NCBI RefSeq assembly: GCF_036250675.1
Contig: NZ_CP109592.1
Coordinates: 1,240,001 to 1,304,000, forward strand
Direction of reading: 5' to 3'
Source of the DNA: Streptomyces sp. NBC_01689
Lineage (GTDB): Bacteria; Actinomycetota; Actinomycetes; Streptomycetales; Streptomycetaceae
DNA length: 64,000 bases
In this document: one piece after another, positions 35,764 through 44,103 of the stretch
How the letters are laid out: each line of letters starts with the position of its first letter
Numbering within the stretch: the stretch's first letter is position 1
Notes under the pieces: generated by a model
The model's database searches: none
What the model saw: only the letters and a program-made list of their open reading frames with translations
What the model was told of the DNA's origin: nothing
Translations under genes and position numbers: made by a program

Positions 35764-37578
35764 TCATGCGAGCCATGCGGACTCCTTGTGGCGCAGGTGT
35801 GGGGAGACGTCCGAGCTGCCCGCGGCGGCGGACGTGCCCGTGGTCCCGGCTGCGGCCGAGTGTTCCAGGTGCCGGTGCACGAAGTGGATGGCCATCGCGC
35901 CCTCACCGGCCGCCGAGGCCACCCGCTTCACCGAGCCGCTGCGGACGTCTCCTACCGCGAAGACCCCGGGCAGGCTGGTCTCCAGGGGCATGCACGAGCG
36001 CCCGCGGCTGTGCCACACCTCGAGGTGGGCGCCGGCTTCCCGGGCCTCCGGGCCAGTGAGGACGAAGCCGCGGGAGTCGAGGGCGGTGATGCCGGCCAGC
36101 CACTCGGTGTGGGGGTCGGCGCCGGTGAAGACGAACAGGCCCCTTACTGCGAGTCGGTGGTGTCCGCCCGTGCGGTTGTCGACCAGGTCCAGTTCCTCCA
36201 GCGCCTCCTGGCCGATGACCTCGGCGACCTCGGTGTGCAGCATGACCTCCACCCGCGGATGGCGCTCGACCTGGTCGATCAGGTAGCGGGACATGCTGGC
36301 CTCAAGGCTGGGGCCTCGGACCAGCAGGTGCACCTTCGGCGCGTACCCGGCGAGGAACAGCACAGCCTGGCCCGCGGAGTTGCCTCCGCCGACGACGGCC
36401 ACCGGGTCGGTGCGGCACTGCTTGGCCTCGTAGAAGGTCGCCGAGTAGTGGACGCTCGTTCCCTCCAGACGTTCGATACCGGGCACCTGGAGCCGGCGGT
36501 AGCGGGCCCCCGTGGCCAGGACGACGGCGCGGGCGGCGATCTCGCTGCCATCGGCGAATGCCACCACGTAGTGGTCCTCGTCCTTGGGGTGAAGACCGGT
36601 CGCCTCCACCGGAATGCTGATCCCGGCGCCGAATTTGCCGGCCTGGAGCACGGCGCGTTCGGTCAGTTCGGCGCCGGAGATGCCGGCGGGGAAGCCGAGC
36701 AGATTCTCGATGCGGGACGACGTGCCGGCCTGGCCGCCGGTGGCCATCGCCTCCACCACGGTGGTGCTCAGGCCCTCGGAGGCGGCGTACACCGCGGCAG
36801 CCAGGCCGGCGGGTCCGGAGCCGACGATGAGGACGTCGCCGTGACGGTGTCCGGCGGGCAGTGACGGCAGGCCGATGAGCCGGGCCAGTTCCGCGTTGCC
36901 GGGGTTGCGCAACAGGGTGGTGTCCCGCCAGATGACGAGCGGTGTCTCCTCCGGGCCGACGCCGAAGCGGCGCAGCAACTCCTCGGCCTCCTCGTCGGTC
37001 TCCAGGTCGATCCATCGGTGCGGCAGCCGGTTGCGGATGGCGAACTCGCGCAGTCGCCGGGTGTCGGGTGAGTAGCGCGAGCCGATGATGCGGAAGCCGG
37101 CGCCCTGTCCGACGAGCAGCGCGCGACGGCCCAGACAGGCGCGCAGCACGACGTCCCCGATGGAGGAGTCCTGGGCCACGAGGTGCCGCAATTGGTCCAG
37201 GGAGACGACGAGGACCTCGCCCGGCTCCCTGGCGACAGCGGTGTAGAAGGCCACCTGGCCGTGCAGCAGCCCGAGTTCGCCGATGAAACGACCGGGGCCG
37301 TGCACGCGCAGCAGGCGCTCTTCCGGAGTGCCGTGGTCCTCGACGACGGCGACGGTACCGCTGAGGACGACAAAGAACGTCTCGCAGCGCTCCCCCTCCC
37401 GGAGCAGCACGTCGTTCGGAGCCATGCTCCGTCGTTGCCCATGCTCCGCCAGACGTGCTATCTGGTCCTCCGTAAGGCGCGGATACGCGCCGCAGGCGTC
37501 CGGGGTCTCCCGGAAGACGGCCTGGGACGCTTCCTCCCGCACCGGTTCTCCGGCCGGCAGCGACTGGTCGCCGGACAT
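35764..37578 (-). CDS. Three-domain fusion: cNMP-binding, glutaredoxin-like and thioredoxin-reductase-like FAD oxidoreductase
   Basis: A 604-residue cytoplasmic protein. Residues about 35-150 are a Crp-type cyclic-nucleotide-binding beta-roll (LLREGERCETFFVVLSGTVA, PGRFIGELGLLHG). Residues 160-235 are a thioredoxin-fold domain with its CxxC replaced (RIIGSRYSPDTRRL). Residues 245-560 are a thioredoxin-reductase-like FAD/NAD(P)H module (VLIVGSGPAGLAAAVYA, VVGGGNSAGQA, GVFAVGDVR). The redox CxxC of true TrxR is replaced by YSATFYEA, so disulfide chemistry in this domain is unlikely. The Met at 37578 overlaps the stop of the UBP gene by one base; it is part of the clpB'-trx-UBP operon. Confidence 0.85.
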   Translation of the reverse strand: MSGDQSLPAGEPVREEASQAVFRETPDACGAYPRLTEDQIARLAEHGQRRSMAPNDVLLREGERCETFFVVLSGTVAVVEDHGTPEERLLRVHGPGRFIGELGLLHGQVAFYTAVAREPGEVLVVSLDQLRHLVAQDSSIGDVVLRACLGRRALLVGQGAGFRIIGSRYSPDTRRLREFAIRNRLPHRWIDLETDEEAEELLRRFGVGPEETPLVIWRDTTLLRNPGNAELARLIGLPSLPAGHRHGDVLIVGSGPAGLAAAVYAASEGLSTTVVEAMATGGQAGTSSRIENLLGFPAGISGAELTERAVLQAGKFGAGISIPVEATGLHPKDEDHYVVAFADGSEIAARAVVLATGARYRRLQVPGIERLEGTSVHYSATFYEAKQCRTDPVAVVGGGNSAGQAVLFLAGYAPKVHLLVRGPSLEASMSRYLIDQVERHPRVEVMLHTEVAEVIGQEALEELDLVDNRTGGHHRLAVRGLFVFTGADPHTEWLAGITALDSRGFVLTGPEAREAGAHLEVWHSRGRSCMPLETSLPGVFAVGDVRSGSVKRVASAAGEGAMAIHFVHRHLEHSAAAGTTGTSAAAGSSDVSPHLRHKESAWLA

Positions 37579-37841
37579 CAGACGAACGCCTCGTGAACGT
37601 AGCACCAGCGCCATTCCTCGCCGGGCTGGAACGACTGCACGATCGGATGGCCGTCGGCAGCGGCGTGTATGCGCGCGTGCTTGTTCGGCGAGGAGTCACA
37701 ACAGCCGACGTGCCCGCAGGTCAGGCAGAGCCTCAGGTGGACCCACGGGGAGCCGAGCAGAAGGCACTCCTGACACCCTTCTGGGGTCAGCGGCTGGACC
37801 GGTCGGACAAGTGCGAGGTGGGGGTCAGCGTGCAGGGTCAT
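37578..37841 (-). CDS. UBP-type zinc finger protein
   Basis: An 87-residue single-domain protein with the ZnF-UBP pattern. Candidate ligands are seen in EGCQECLLLGSPWVHLRLCL, TCGHVGCCDSSPNKHARIH and DGHPIVQSFQPGEEWRWCY, giving the usual Cys/His set. In bacteria this finger is fused or adjacent to redox and transport proteins, but its role is unclear since there is no ubiquitin. The ATG at 37841 starts six bases after the thioredoxin stop. Its stop overlaps the fused flavoprotein start, so the genes are translationally coupled. Confidence 0.85.
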   Translation of the reverse strand: MTLHADPHLALVRPVQPLTPEGCQECLLLGSPWVHLRLCLTCGHVGCCDSSPNKHARIHAAADGHPIVQSFQPGEEWRWCYVHEAFV

Positions 37842-37846
37842 CCGGA

Positions 37847-38293
37847 TCACCCTTCCCGGGCGGGGATCGACTGTTCCACCCACGGGCGCAGCGCGGGGGC
37901 GGGCGCGGCCCCCGTCTGCCGGGCGACCGTCTCGCCCTGGTCGAGGACGAGCAGTGTCGGTACGGCCTGGACCTTGAAACGCTGCGACAGCCGAGGGTTC
38001 TTGTCGATGTCGACCTTGACGAGTTTGATGCGGCCGGCGAGGTCGGTGGCGACCTTCTCCAGCGCCGGGCTGACCATGCGGCAGGGGCCGCACCAGGTGG
38101 CCCACAGGTCGACCACGACGGGGACGTCGGCCCGCTCGGCGACCTCGGTGAAGTCGTCGTCGCCCGCGTCCACCATCCACGGTAGGGGTTGCTCGCAGTG
38201 GCCGCACTTGGGGCGGCCCTCCGCGGCCACGGGCACTCGATTGGTGCCCCCGCAGTTGGGACAATTAACGGTCGTCGCCTGCATCATGCTCAT
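37847..38293 (-). CDS. trxC: Thioredoxin 2 (zinc-containing)
   Basis: A 148-residue thioredoxin with the N-terminal zinc ribbon that distinguishes thioredoxin 2: [11 protein letters not shown] and [10 protein letters not shown]. The catalytic site [13 protein letters not shown] is intact at about residues 64-76, and the cis-Pro region AVPTLLVL is present. Family members reduce protein disulfides and respond to oxidative stress, with the zinc acting as a redox switch. The ATG overlaps the TGA of the truncated clpB by two bases. It sits directly before the UBP finger and the CxxC-less reductase-like fusion, which may be its partner. Confidence 0.92.
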   Translation of the reverse strand: MSMMQATTVNCPNCGGTNRVPVAAEGRPKCGHCEQPLPWMVDAGDDDFTEVAERADVPVVVDLWATWCGPCRMVSPALEKVATDLAGRIKLVKVDIDKNPRLSQRFKVQAVPTLLVLDQGETVARQTGAAPAPALRPWVEQSIPAREG

Positions 38294-39111
38294 GCCACCC
38301 GCGCTCCCTTCACGTCCTCGGACTGGTCGTAGGTGACCACCAGCTCCCCGTGTTCGGCGTCGACGCGGACCGTCGCGCCGTCCTGGACGTCGCCACGCAG
38401 CAGGGCGCGGCCGACCAGTGTCTCGACCTCGTGGGAGATGTAGCGGCGCAGTGGCCGGGCCCCGTACACCGGGTCGTAGCCCTGGTGAGCGATCGCTTCC
38501 CGGGCCGCGTCGGTGAGTTCGACGGCGATGCGGCGTTCGGCGAGCCGCTGCCGCAGTTCGTCGAACTGCAGCTCGACGATCCGCTCGATCTGCCGCTCAC
38601 CGAGCGGCTTGAACAGCACGATGTCGTCGACGCGGTTGAGGAACTCCGGGCGGAAGTGCCCGCGCAGTTCGCCCATCACCAGGGCTCGGGCGTCGGGCTT
38701 GATCTCACCCTCGGCGGTGGCGCCGTCGAGGAGGTGTTCGGAGCCGATGTTGGACGTCATGATGATCACGGTGTTGCGGAAGTCGACGGTCCGGCCCTGC
38801 GCATCGGTGATGCGGCCGTCATCGAGGATCCGCAGCAGGGTGTTGAAGACATCGGGGTGCGCCTTCTCGATCTCATCGAACAGCACGACCGAGTACGGCT
38901 TGCGGCGTACGGCCTCGGTGAGCTGGCCGCCTTCCTCGTAGCCCACGTATCCGGGCGGTGCGCCCATGAGCCGGCTGACGGTGTGTCGCTCCTGGTACCC
39001 ACTCATGTCGAGGCGGACCATGTTCTCCTCGGTGTCGAACAGGGTCCGGGCGAGGGTCTTGGCCAGCTCGGTCTTCCCGACGCCGGTGGGCCCGAGGAAG
39101 ATGAACGAGCC
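38290..39111 (-). pseudogene. clpB: ClpB disaggregase, C-terminal fragment (second AAA+ domain)
   Basis: The frame reads [60 protein letters not shown] (Walker B) and then the D2-small domain ending in VKGARVA. This is the second ATPase domain of ClpB, about 275 residues. Normal ClpB is about 860; the N-domain, first AAA+ domain and middle coiled coil are lost. Homology stops abruptly at Gly (39109-39111), four residues before the Walker A, and random-looking Arg-rich sequence follows. The open frame continues to 39627, but I consider that non-coding. Its stop overlaps the trxC start, so it was operonic. A short truncated product is conceivable. Confidence 0.85.
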
Positions 39112-39279
39112 GTCGCGTTGCGCGACCGCGCACCTGCTCCCGGCACGCTCTCGGCGCAGTCCGCTCGCCCCTCCTGACCTCCCTGCGGCGCACGCGGCAC
39201 CGGTTGTCTGGGAGGCGCGGACCCGGGTACTCGCCTCGGGCGCGCGTGACTCGGATCCGCGGCAGACGGGAGGCCCGAG

Positions 39280-40125
39280 ATGTCTGCGGAATCGGCCAGA
39301 ATGATCGCGCTCCCCTCCGGCGAGGAGATCGCGGCGCTCGGGCAGGGCACCTGGTACCTGGGCGAGGAACCGGCCCGGCGTGAACAGGAGATCGCCGCGC
39401 TGCGGCTGGGCGTGGACCTGGGCATGACCGTCGTGGACACGGCGGAGATGTACGGCGACGGCGCAGCCGAGGAACTCGTCGGGGAGGCCCTCAGGGGACA
39501 CCGGGAGGATGTCTTCCTCGTCAGCAAGGTGCTGCCCGGCCACGCCGACCGGAAGGGTACCGTCGCGGCCTGCGAGGGCAGCCTGCGGCGGCTCCGTACG
39601 GAACGGCTGGACCTCTACCTGCTTCACTGGCGGGGACGGTGGCCACTCGAGGAGACCCTTGCGGGATTCACCGACCTGATGGAGGCGGAGAAGATCCGTT
39701 ACTGGGGCGTGAGCAATCTGGACGTCGCCGACATGGTCGAGCTGACCGCCCTTCCCGGCGGCGACGCGGGGGCAGTCGACCAGGTGCTGTACAACCTCTC
39801 CCGGCGCGGCGTCGAGTGGAATCTGCTTCCCTGGTGCCGCGAGGCTGGGGTGACGGTCATGGCCTACTCCCCGATCGAGCAGGGGCGGCTGCTGAACGTC
39901 GAGGCTCTGAGTGCTGTGGCCCGGGCCCTCGGAGCCACACCGGCCCAGGTGGCACTCGCCTGGGTGCTGGCACAGGGGGCGGCCGCGATCCCGCGTTCCG
40001 GATCACCCGACCACGTTCGGGAGAACCGCGGTGCGGTGGACCTCCACCTTCCCACCGACGCGCTCGACGCCCTCAACGAGGCGTTCCCGCCGCCCAGCGG
40101 GCCCACGCCCCTGGAGATGCTCTGA
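39280..40125 (+). CDS. Aldo/keto reductase
   Basis: A 281-residue NADPH-dependent reductase of the aldo/keto reductase superfamily. The catalytic tetrad is complete: Asp in [13 protein letters not shown] with its Tyr, Lys in LVSKVLP and His in YLLHWRG. The C-terminal cofactor loop is seen as [19 protein letters not shown]. The ATG at 39280 is preceded by GGGAGG. It is divergent from the truncated clpB. Such enzymes detoxify reactive carbonyls, which fits the neighbouring formaldehyde dehydrogenase and DJ-1/PfpI proteins. The substrate is unknown. Confidence 0.9.
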   Translation: MSAESARMIALPSGEEIAALGQGTWYLGEEPARREQEIAALRLGVDLGMTVVDTAEMYGDGAAEELVGEALRGHREDVFLVSKVLPGHADRKGTVAACEGSLRRLRTERLDLYLLHWRGRWPLEETLAGFTDLMEAEKIRYWGVSNLDVADMVELTALPGGDAGAVDQVLYNLSRRGVEWNLLPWCREAGVTVMAYSPIEQGRLLNVEALSAVARALGATPAQVALAWVLAQGAAAIPRSGSPDHVRENRGAVDLHLPTDALDALNEAFPPPSGPTPLEML

Positions 40126-40816
40126 AGAAGTTGACAGGATGTCGCGCCCCCGCACGCTCCCGCCGGCTCTCGTCCGCAACACCGCCGCCTCTTGCTGACC
40201 GGCCGCGACGCACCGTGACCGGTCCTCGTGTGCCATGCATAACCAGGGCCTCGCGCACGGTCGTCACGCCTTCGTTCCGGCCGTCCTGGAGTTTTCGGCC
40301 CCAAGAGGCCGGCGTCATACCTTGTCTGCTCATGCAAGGGGTGGCTCACCGAGCTTCGCGTAGATCGCCTCACCGGACATACGCCAATGGCCTGGCGGCA
40401 AGAGGGGCAGCTCAGTCGCCGGTGCCTCGGGAGACACCTCGCAGTCCGGAAAGGAACGGCTGCCGCTGCCTACTCTTCAGAGCGACCCCCTGCGCCGAGC
40501 CCAGCCCTGTTCCCGTCTCGGCTGGGTGCCCCCCTACAGACCCGCTCCCCGGAGCTGGTCGTGTCGTCCGGTCAGCAATTCTCGTCCGAGGCATCGCAAC
40601 GCCGTGCAGCCTCCTGCGGAGGGACGGACAGACGCATGGCCGGCCGACGAGTGCCGCGCACTTCATGCTGCTCTGCCGGAGGAAGAGGGGGCGCCCCTTT
40701 TCGGCCTGGGGTGCCGAGGCACTCAGCAGGGGGCTCTGCGATTCTCGACCGGGTAACCGCCGATGGCGGCGCGGGCAGGAGAGACGCCGTCCGTTCCGGT
40801 GAGGAGGCGAGAAGGC
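40126..40816. other. 690-nt region without a recognisable gene
   Basis: I see no credible coding sequence on either strand; open frames here are Arg/Pro-rich GC artefacts. The last 30 bp contain the GAGGAGG and GAAGG ribosome-binding sequences of the DUF1931 gene. A regulatory role or gene decay is possible. Confidence 0.45.
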
Positions 40817-41167
40817 ATGACCGTGACGGGTGTGTCGAAATTCGAGAGGTTCTTCCGCGCCGCCGCAAGCCTCGACGTGGACAGGAACGACCTGAAGCGG
40901 TACGGCGACTTCGTCGACGCCAAGCTCTACGACCTCCTGGTCGCCGGCCAGGCGTCGGCCAAGGCCAACGGCAGGGATACCGTCGAACCGTGGGATCTAC
41001 CGATCACCAAGGGCCTGCAGGAGAGCATCCACCGGTTCCGGCGGCTCGACGAGGAGGTCGAACTGAAGCCGATCCTGGAACAGCTCGCCGGGCATCCTCC
41101 CCTCGACAGAACACCCACCGAGGAGACCGAAGAGCGTTACCCCGAGATCATCGGCGGTCTCACGTGA
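40817..41167 (+). CDS. DUF1931 histone-fold protein
   Basis: A 116-residue protein of the DUF1931 family, which has a histone-like fold (two linked histone pairs in one chain). The segments VSKFERFFRAAASLDVDRND, DFVDAKLYDLLVAGQASAKA and DTVEPWDLPITKGLQESI match the alternating helices of the fold, and the C-terminus (EERYPEIIGGLT) is typical. ATG at 40817 follows GAGGAGGCGAGAAGG. It may bind DNA or protein. In actinobacteria it is often found with stress genes, as here between the aldo/keto reductase and PfpI genes. Confidence 0.82.
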   Translation: MTVTGVSKFERFFRAAASLDVDRNDLKRYGDFVDAKLYDLLVAGQASAKANGRDTVEPWDLPITKGLQESIHRFRRLDEEVELKPILEQLAGHPPLDRTPTEETEERYPEIIGGLT

Positions 41168-41323
41168 CCGCGGTGTTCGACCGGCTGCTGTAGCAGTCGC
41201 GATCCGGAGCGTGTCGCCGGACTGCACCGCGATGCCGGACGGGGGCGGAAGGTGGGGACTTCGCCCTGCCGGGTGTCCCTACCGGCAACGTCACAATCAG
41301 CGACTCGTGAAGGGAACTTTGCC

Positions 41324-41887
41324 ATGACACAGGAACTCCGGGGGATGCGGGTGGGGATTCTGGCCACCGACGGCGTCGAGCGCGTGGAACTCGACCAACC
41401 GCGCGGTGCGCTGCAGGGCGCAGGCGCGAAGACGGAGATCGTCTCGCTCCACCCCGGCGAGATCCAGGCCCGCCAGTTCGACCTCAACGCGGCCGGAACC
41501 TTCCCCGTGGACCGCCTGGTCGCCGACGCCTCCGTCGACGACTACCACGCCCTTCTCCTGCCCGGCGGCACCATGAACCCCGACCAACTGCGCATGGACC
41601 GCGACGCGGTGCAGTTCGTCAAGGACTTCATGGCCAGCGGGAAACCGGTCGCATCGATCTGCCACGGCCCGTGGACCCTGGTGGAAGCCGACGCCGTGCG
41701 CGGCCGCCGTCTGACGTCCTGGCCCAGCATCCGCACCGACCTGCGCAACGCCGGCGCGGAGGTCGTCGACCAGGAGGTGGTCGACGACGGACAGTTGGTC
41801 ACCAGCCGCAGCCCGGCCGACCTGCCCGCCTTCTGCGCCGCCATCGTGGAACAGTTCGCCCGGGCGCACCACTCCATGCCCAGCTGA
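41324..41887 (+). CDS. DJ-1/PfpI-family protein (class I glutamine amidotransferase-like)
   Basis: A 187-residue protein of the DJ-1/PfpI superfamily. The nucleophile Cys lies in VASICHGPWTLVEADAV (the nucleophile elbow), and the acidic residue of the family is in the VERVELDQP segment. Members act as glyoxalase III/protein deglycases or intracellular proteases and are linked to carbonyl stress. The ATG at 41324 follows GAAGGGAAC. It lies 156 bp after the DUF1931 gene and ends the cluster before a transposase fragment. Confidence 0.88.
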   Translation: MTQELRGMRVGILATDGVERVELDQPRGALQGAGAKTEIVSLHPGEIQARQFDLNAAGTFPVDRLVADASVDDYHALLLPGGTMNPDQLRMDRDAVQFVKDFMASGKPVASICHGPWTLVEADAVRGRRLTSWPSIRTDLRNAGAEVVDQEVVDDGQLVTSRSPADLPAFCAAIVEQFARAHHSMPS

Positions 41888-41889
41888 CC

Positions 41890-42084
41890 CAGCCCTGATC
41901 GACGGCGTCCCGCCGGTCGCTGGGAAGCCCGGTCGGCCCCGCCGCCGGCCCGACGCCTGCTCGGCGACAAGGGATATGACAGCAACCCCAATCGGCGCGA
42001 GCTGCCCAGGCGTCGCATCCTGCCAGTGATCTCCCTCAAGGCTGCCTCGAACATCAAGGGCCTGGGCAAGCCCGGCCCCTCGTC
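41890..42084 (+). mobile_element. IS5-type transposase fragment
   Basis: The plus strand reads LIDGVPPVAGKPGRPRRRPD, then after a frameshift LLGDKGYDSNPNRRELPRRR and NIKGLGK. These are the middle to C-terminal part of a Streptomyces IS5-family transposase (PGRPRRRPD..L.DKGYDS). The catalytic Asp region is partial and both ends of the element are missing. Confidence 0.8.
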
Positions 42085-42868
42085 GCGCGTTGACTCCTTC
42101 ACGGCTTCCCCACGTCATCCCACATGTCCGCAAACTCATTCCGGAGCTGGCTGACCGCTGCCACGTCATAGCATCCGGCCATATCGGCTACGGGTTCTCC
42201 GATGGACCACCCGTGAATGAATACGAGTACTCGTTCGAGAACCTCACCGCTGCCACCCTCGTGCTACTCGACAAACTCGGGATCAGGTCATTCGCTGTTT
42301 ACATTCACGACTACGGAGCGCCAATAGGATTGCGCACAGCCAGCCGCCACCCGGGCCGCGTTACCGCATTGCTTGTACAGTCGGACAACGCCTACATGGA
42401 GGGTTTCGCCCCATTATGGGATATATGATTCGCTCACGCCGAGGACCGGGCTGCGGCTGCAAGGAAGAAGCGCGCCCACCTGACACCAGAGAAGACACAC
42501 TGACCGTACACACATGGCGTCCGAGCCGATCGACTCGACCGTGTCGATCCGAGCACATGGACGCGTGACCAGACCCTGACGGATAGACCGGGCAGCAAGG
42601 AAGTGCAATTGCAGCCCTTCCGGACTACCAGTTCAACCTGCCCGCCCACCCTGAATTCCAGGAGTAATTCCGCCAGCGTCAGCCGCCGACACTGATCACC
42701 TGGGGCGAGAACGACGAGATCTTCGGCGCAGAAGACGCACACGCCTACGCCCGGGATCTGCCCGAGGCAGAAATACACCTCCTCGACGGAGGCCACTTCA
42801 CCCTGGAAACACACGGACCCGAGATCACGGACTACATCCGCGGCTTTCTCGGTCGTGTACAGGCTTGA
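42085..42868 (+). pseudogene. Alpha/beta hydrolase (haloalkane-dehalogenase-like), disrupted
   Basis: Two halves of an alpha/beta-fold hydrolase are present. The first reads RKLIPELADRCHVIASGHIG, then FAVYIHDYGAPIGLRTASRH (the nucleophile elbow with Asp), and stops at TGA near 42427 after GFAPLWDI. The second reads PPTLITWGENDEIFGAEDAH, then HLLDGGHFTLETHGPEITDY with the catalytic His, and ends GRVQA. Between them the cap domain is frameshifted and contains stops (fragments such as VDPSTWTRDQ remain). The N-terminus with the oxyanion HGFP motif is lost beside the transposase fragment. It is not functional. Confidence 0.8.
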
Positions 42869-43263
42869 TCAACGCCAGCCCGCCTACGTGACGATGCCTC
42901 GGCTGAATCGGCCTCGACTGCGCTGTAGCTGCGGCCGCAGACCCAGCGCAAGGCCCGAAGCTGCCCGCTTCGCACTTGCTCCCAGCCGGTGGCTGCGGGC
43001 CGCGCCGCACCTGACACCCGGAGCCTCGCTGCACTGGACGACGACCGCGGGCTGGTTCTGCGGCTCATCCGCTGGCGCCTCCCGTAGCCGCGAACAACCG
43101 ACTGCGCCATCGTGATCCGCCCCTGTCCGCTGGACGCCCCTTCGGCGTGGCCATCTGCAGCAATCCTCGGCCGGGACGTCGTTCAGGCGATGAAGGGCGG
43201 CCCTACGATGAGCCGGAAAGACGACGTGGTCGGATGGGCCAGCACTTGGAGCCGGGCAACGAG
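42869..43263. other. 395-nt region without a recognisable gene
   Basis: No ORF with conserved sequence was found. It separates the hydrolase pseudogene from the convergent MBL-fold gene and probably contains only terminators and decayed DNA. Confidence 0.4.
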
Positions 43264-44103
43264 TCATGCGTCAGGGAAGACAGTTCCGGTGAAGTGCGGA
43301 CCGATGGCATACGTGCCCGGCTTGGCGAGCTCGGCGACCAGGGCGTGGCGTGATGCGATGGCAGTCTGGGGATCGAGGTCTCCGGTCCAACACATCTCCG
43401 GATGCGCCATCTCGGCTGTTGTGTGCATGGCGTCGCCGATGACGACGGCGCGCTCGCCGTTGCCACCGTCCAGGATGAAGCTCGTGTGTCCTGGTGTGTG
43501 GCCGGGGGTGAGTAGGGCGGTGATGCCCGGCAGGGGGCTGTCGCCGTTTCGAAGATCGCGCCTGCGTGAGCCTATGACGGCGTACTGCTGCCTTGTGGGC
43601 GCCGTCAGGCGAGAGGCGTTCTCTGTTCGTCCCCAGAAAGCAAACTCGTTTTCCCCCAGAAGGTATTCGGCGTTCGGGAAGGTCGCCTGCGTCTGTGCGT
43701 CGCCAGGGGTGATCCATCCGACGTGATCGGCGTGCAAGTGCGAGAGGAGAACAGCATCGATGTCGCTGGGGACCATGCCGACTGTGGCGAGGCTTTCCAG
43801 CAGTTGCCCACCGGTCATGGCACCGGCAGGGGTCGAGGGGTCGGGCGAGGGTGTGGCGATCGTCCGCGGACCGATACCTGCGTCGATGAGGACTCGGAAG
43901 TCCGGGCTCTCCACAAAAAGGGCACCGACACTCAGCAGCAGTTGACCGCGGTCGTCGAGCAAATCCAGCTCGGGTGCCTGGGCAAGGTGTGCGTGCTGAG
44001 GGTAGGCGTGGCCGGGATGAGCGTGGATGACGCCGTCGGGAAGGTAGCCGATGGTCAGGGATCCCAACCGCTTCAGTTCGGCGGCCGCGGGCTGTGCAGT
44101 CAT
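43264..44103 (-). CDS. MBL-fold metallo-hydrolase
   Basis: A 279-residue metallo-beta-lactamase-fold protein. The zinc motif VLLSHLHADHVGW is intact, with further ligand residues in LTPGHTPGHTSF and VVIGDAMHT. Overall it resembles AHL-lactonase/AidC-like or aryl-hydrolase relatives (the DAGIGPRTI segment is typical). There is no signal peptide. Its ATG overlaps the MFS stop by 4 bp, making it the last gene of a five-gene operon. A likely role is hydrolysis of a lactone or ester intermediate or xenobiotic, which cannot be specified. Confidence 0.85.
   Translation of the reverse strand: MTAQPAAAELKRLGSLTIGYLPDGVIHAHPGHAYPQHAHLAQAPELDLLDDRGQLLLSVGALFVESPDFRVLIDAGIGPRTIATPSPDPSTPAGAMTGGQLLESLATVGMVPSDIDAVLLSHLHADHVGWITPGDAQTQATFPNAEYLLGENEFAFWGRTENASRLTAPTRQQYAVIGSRRRDLRNGDSPLPGITALLTPGHTPGHTSFILDGGNGERAVVIGDAMHTTAEMAHPEMCWTGDLDPQTAIASRHALVAELAKPGTYAIGPHFTGTVFPDA

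Noticed and set aside
39128..39627. Continuation of the truncated clpB frame upstream of its homology
   Set aside because: The residues have no ClpB similarity and overlap the start of the divergent aldo/keto reductase. It is treated as non-coding.
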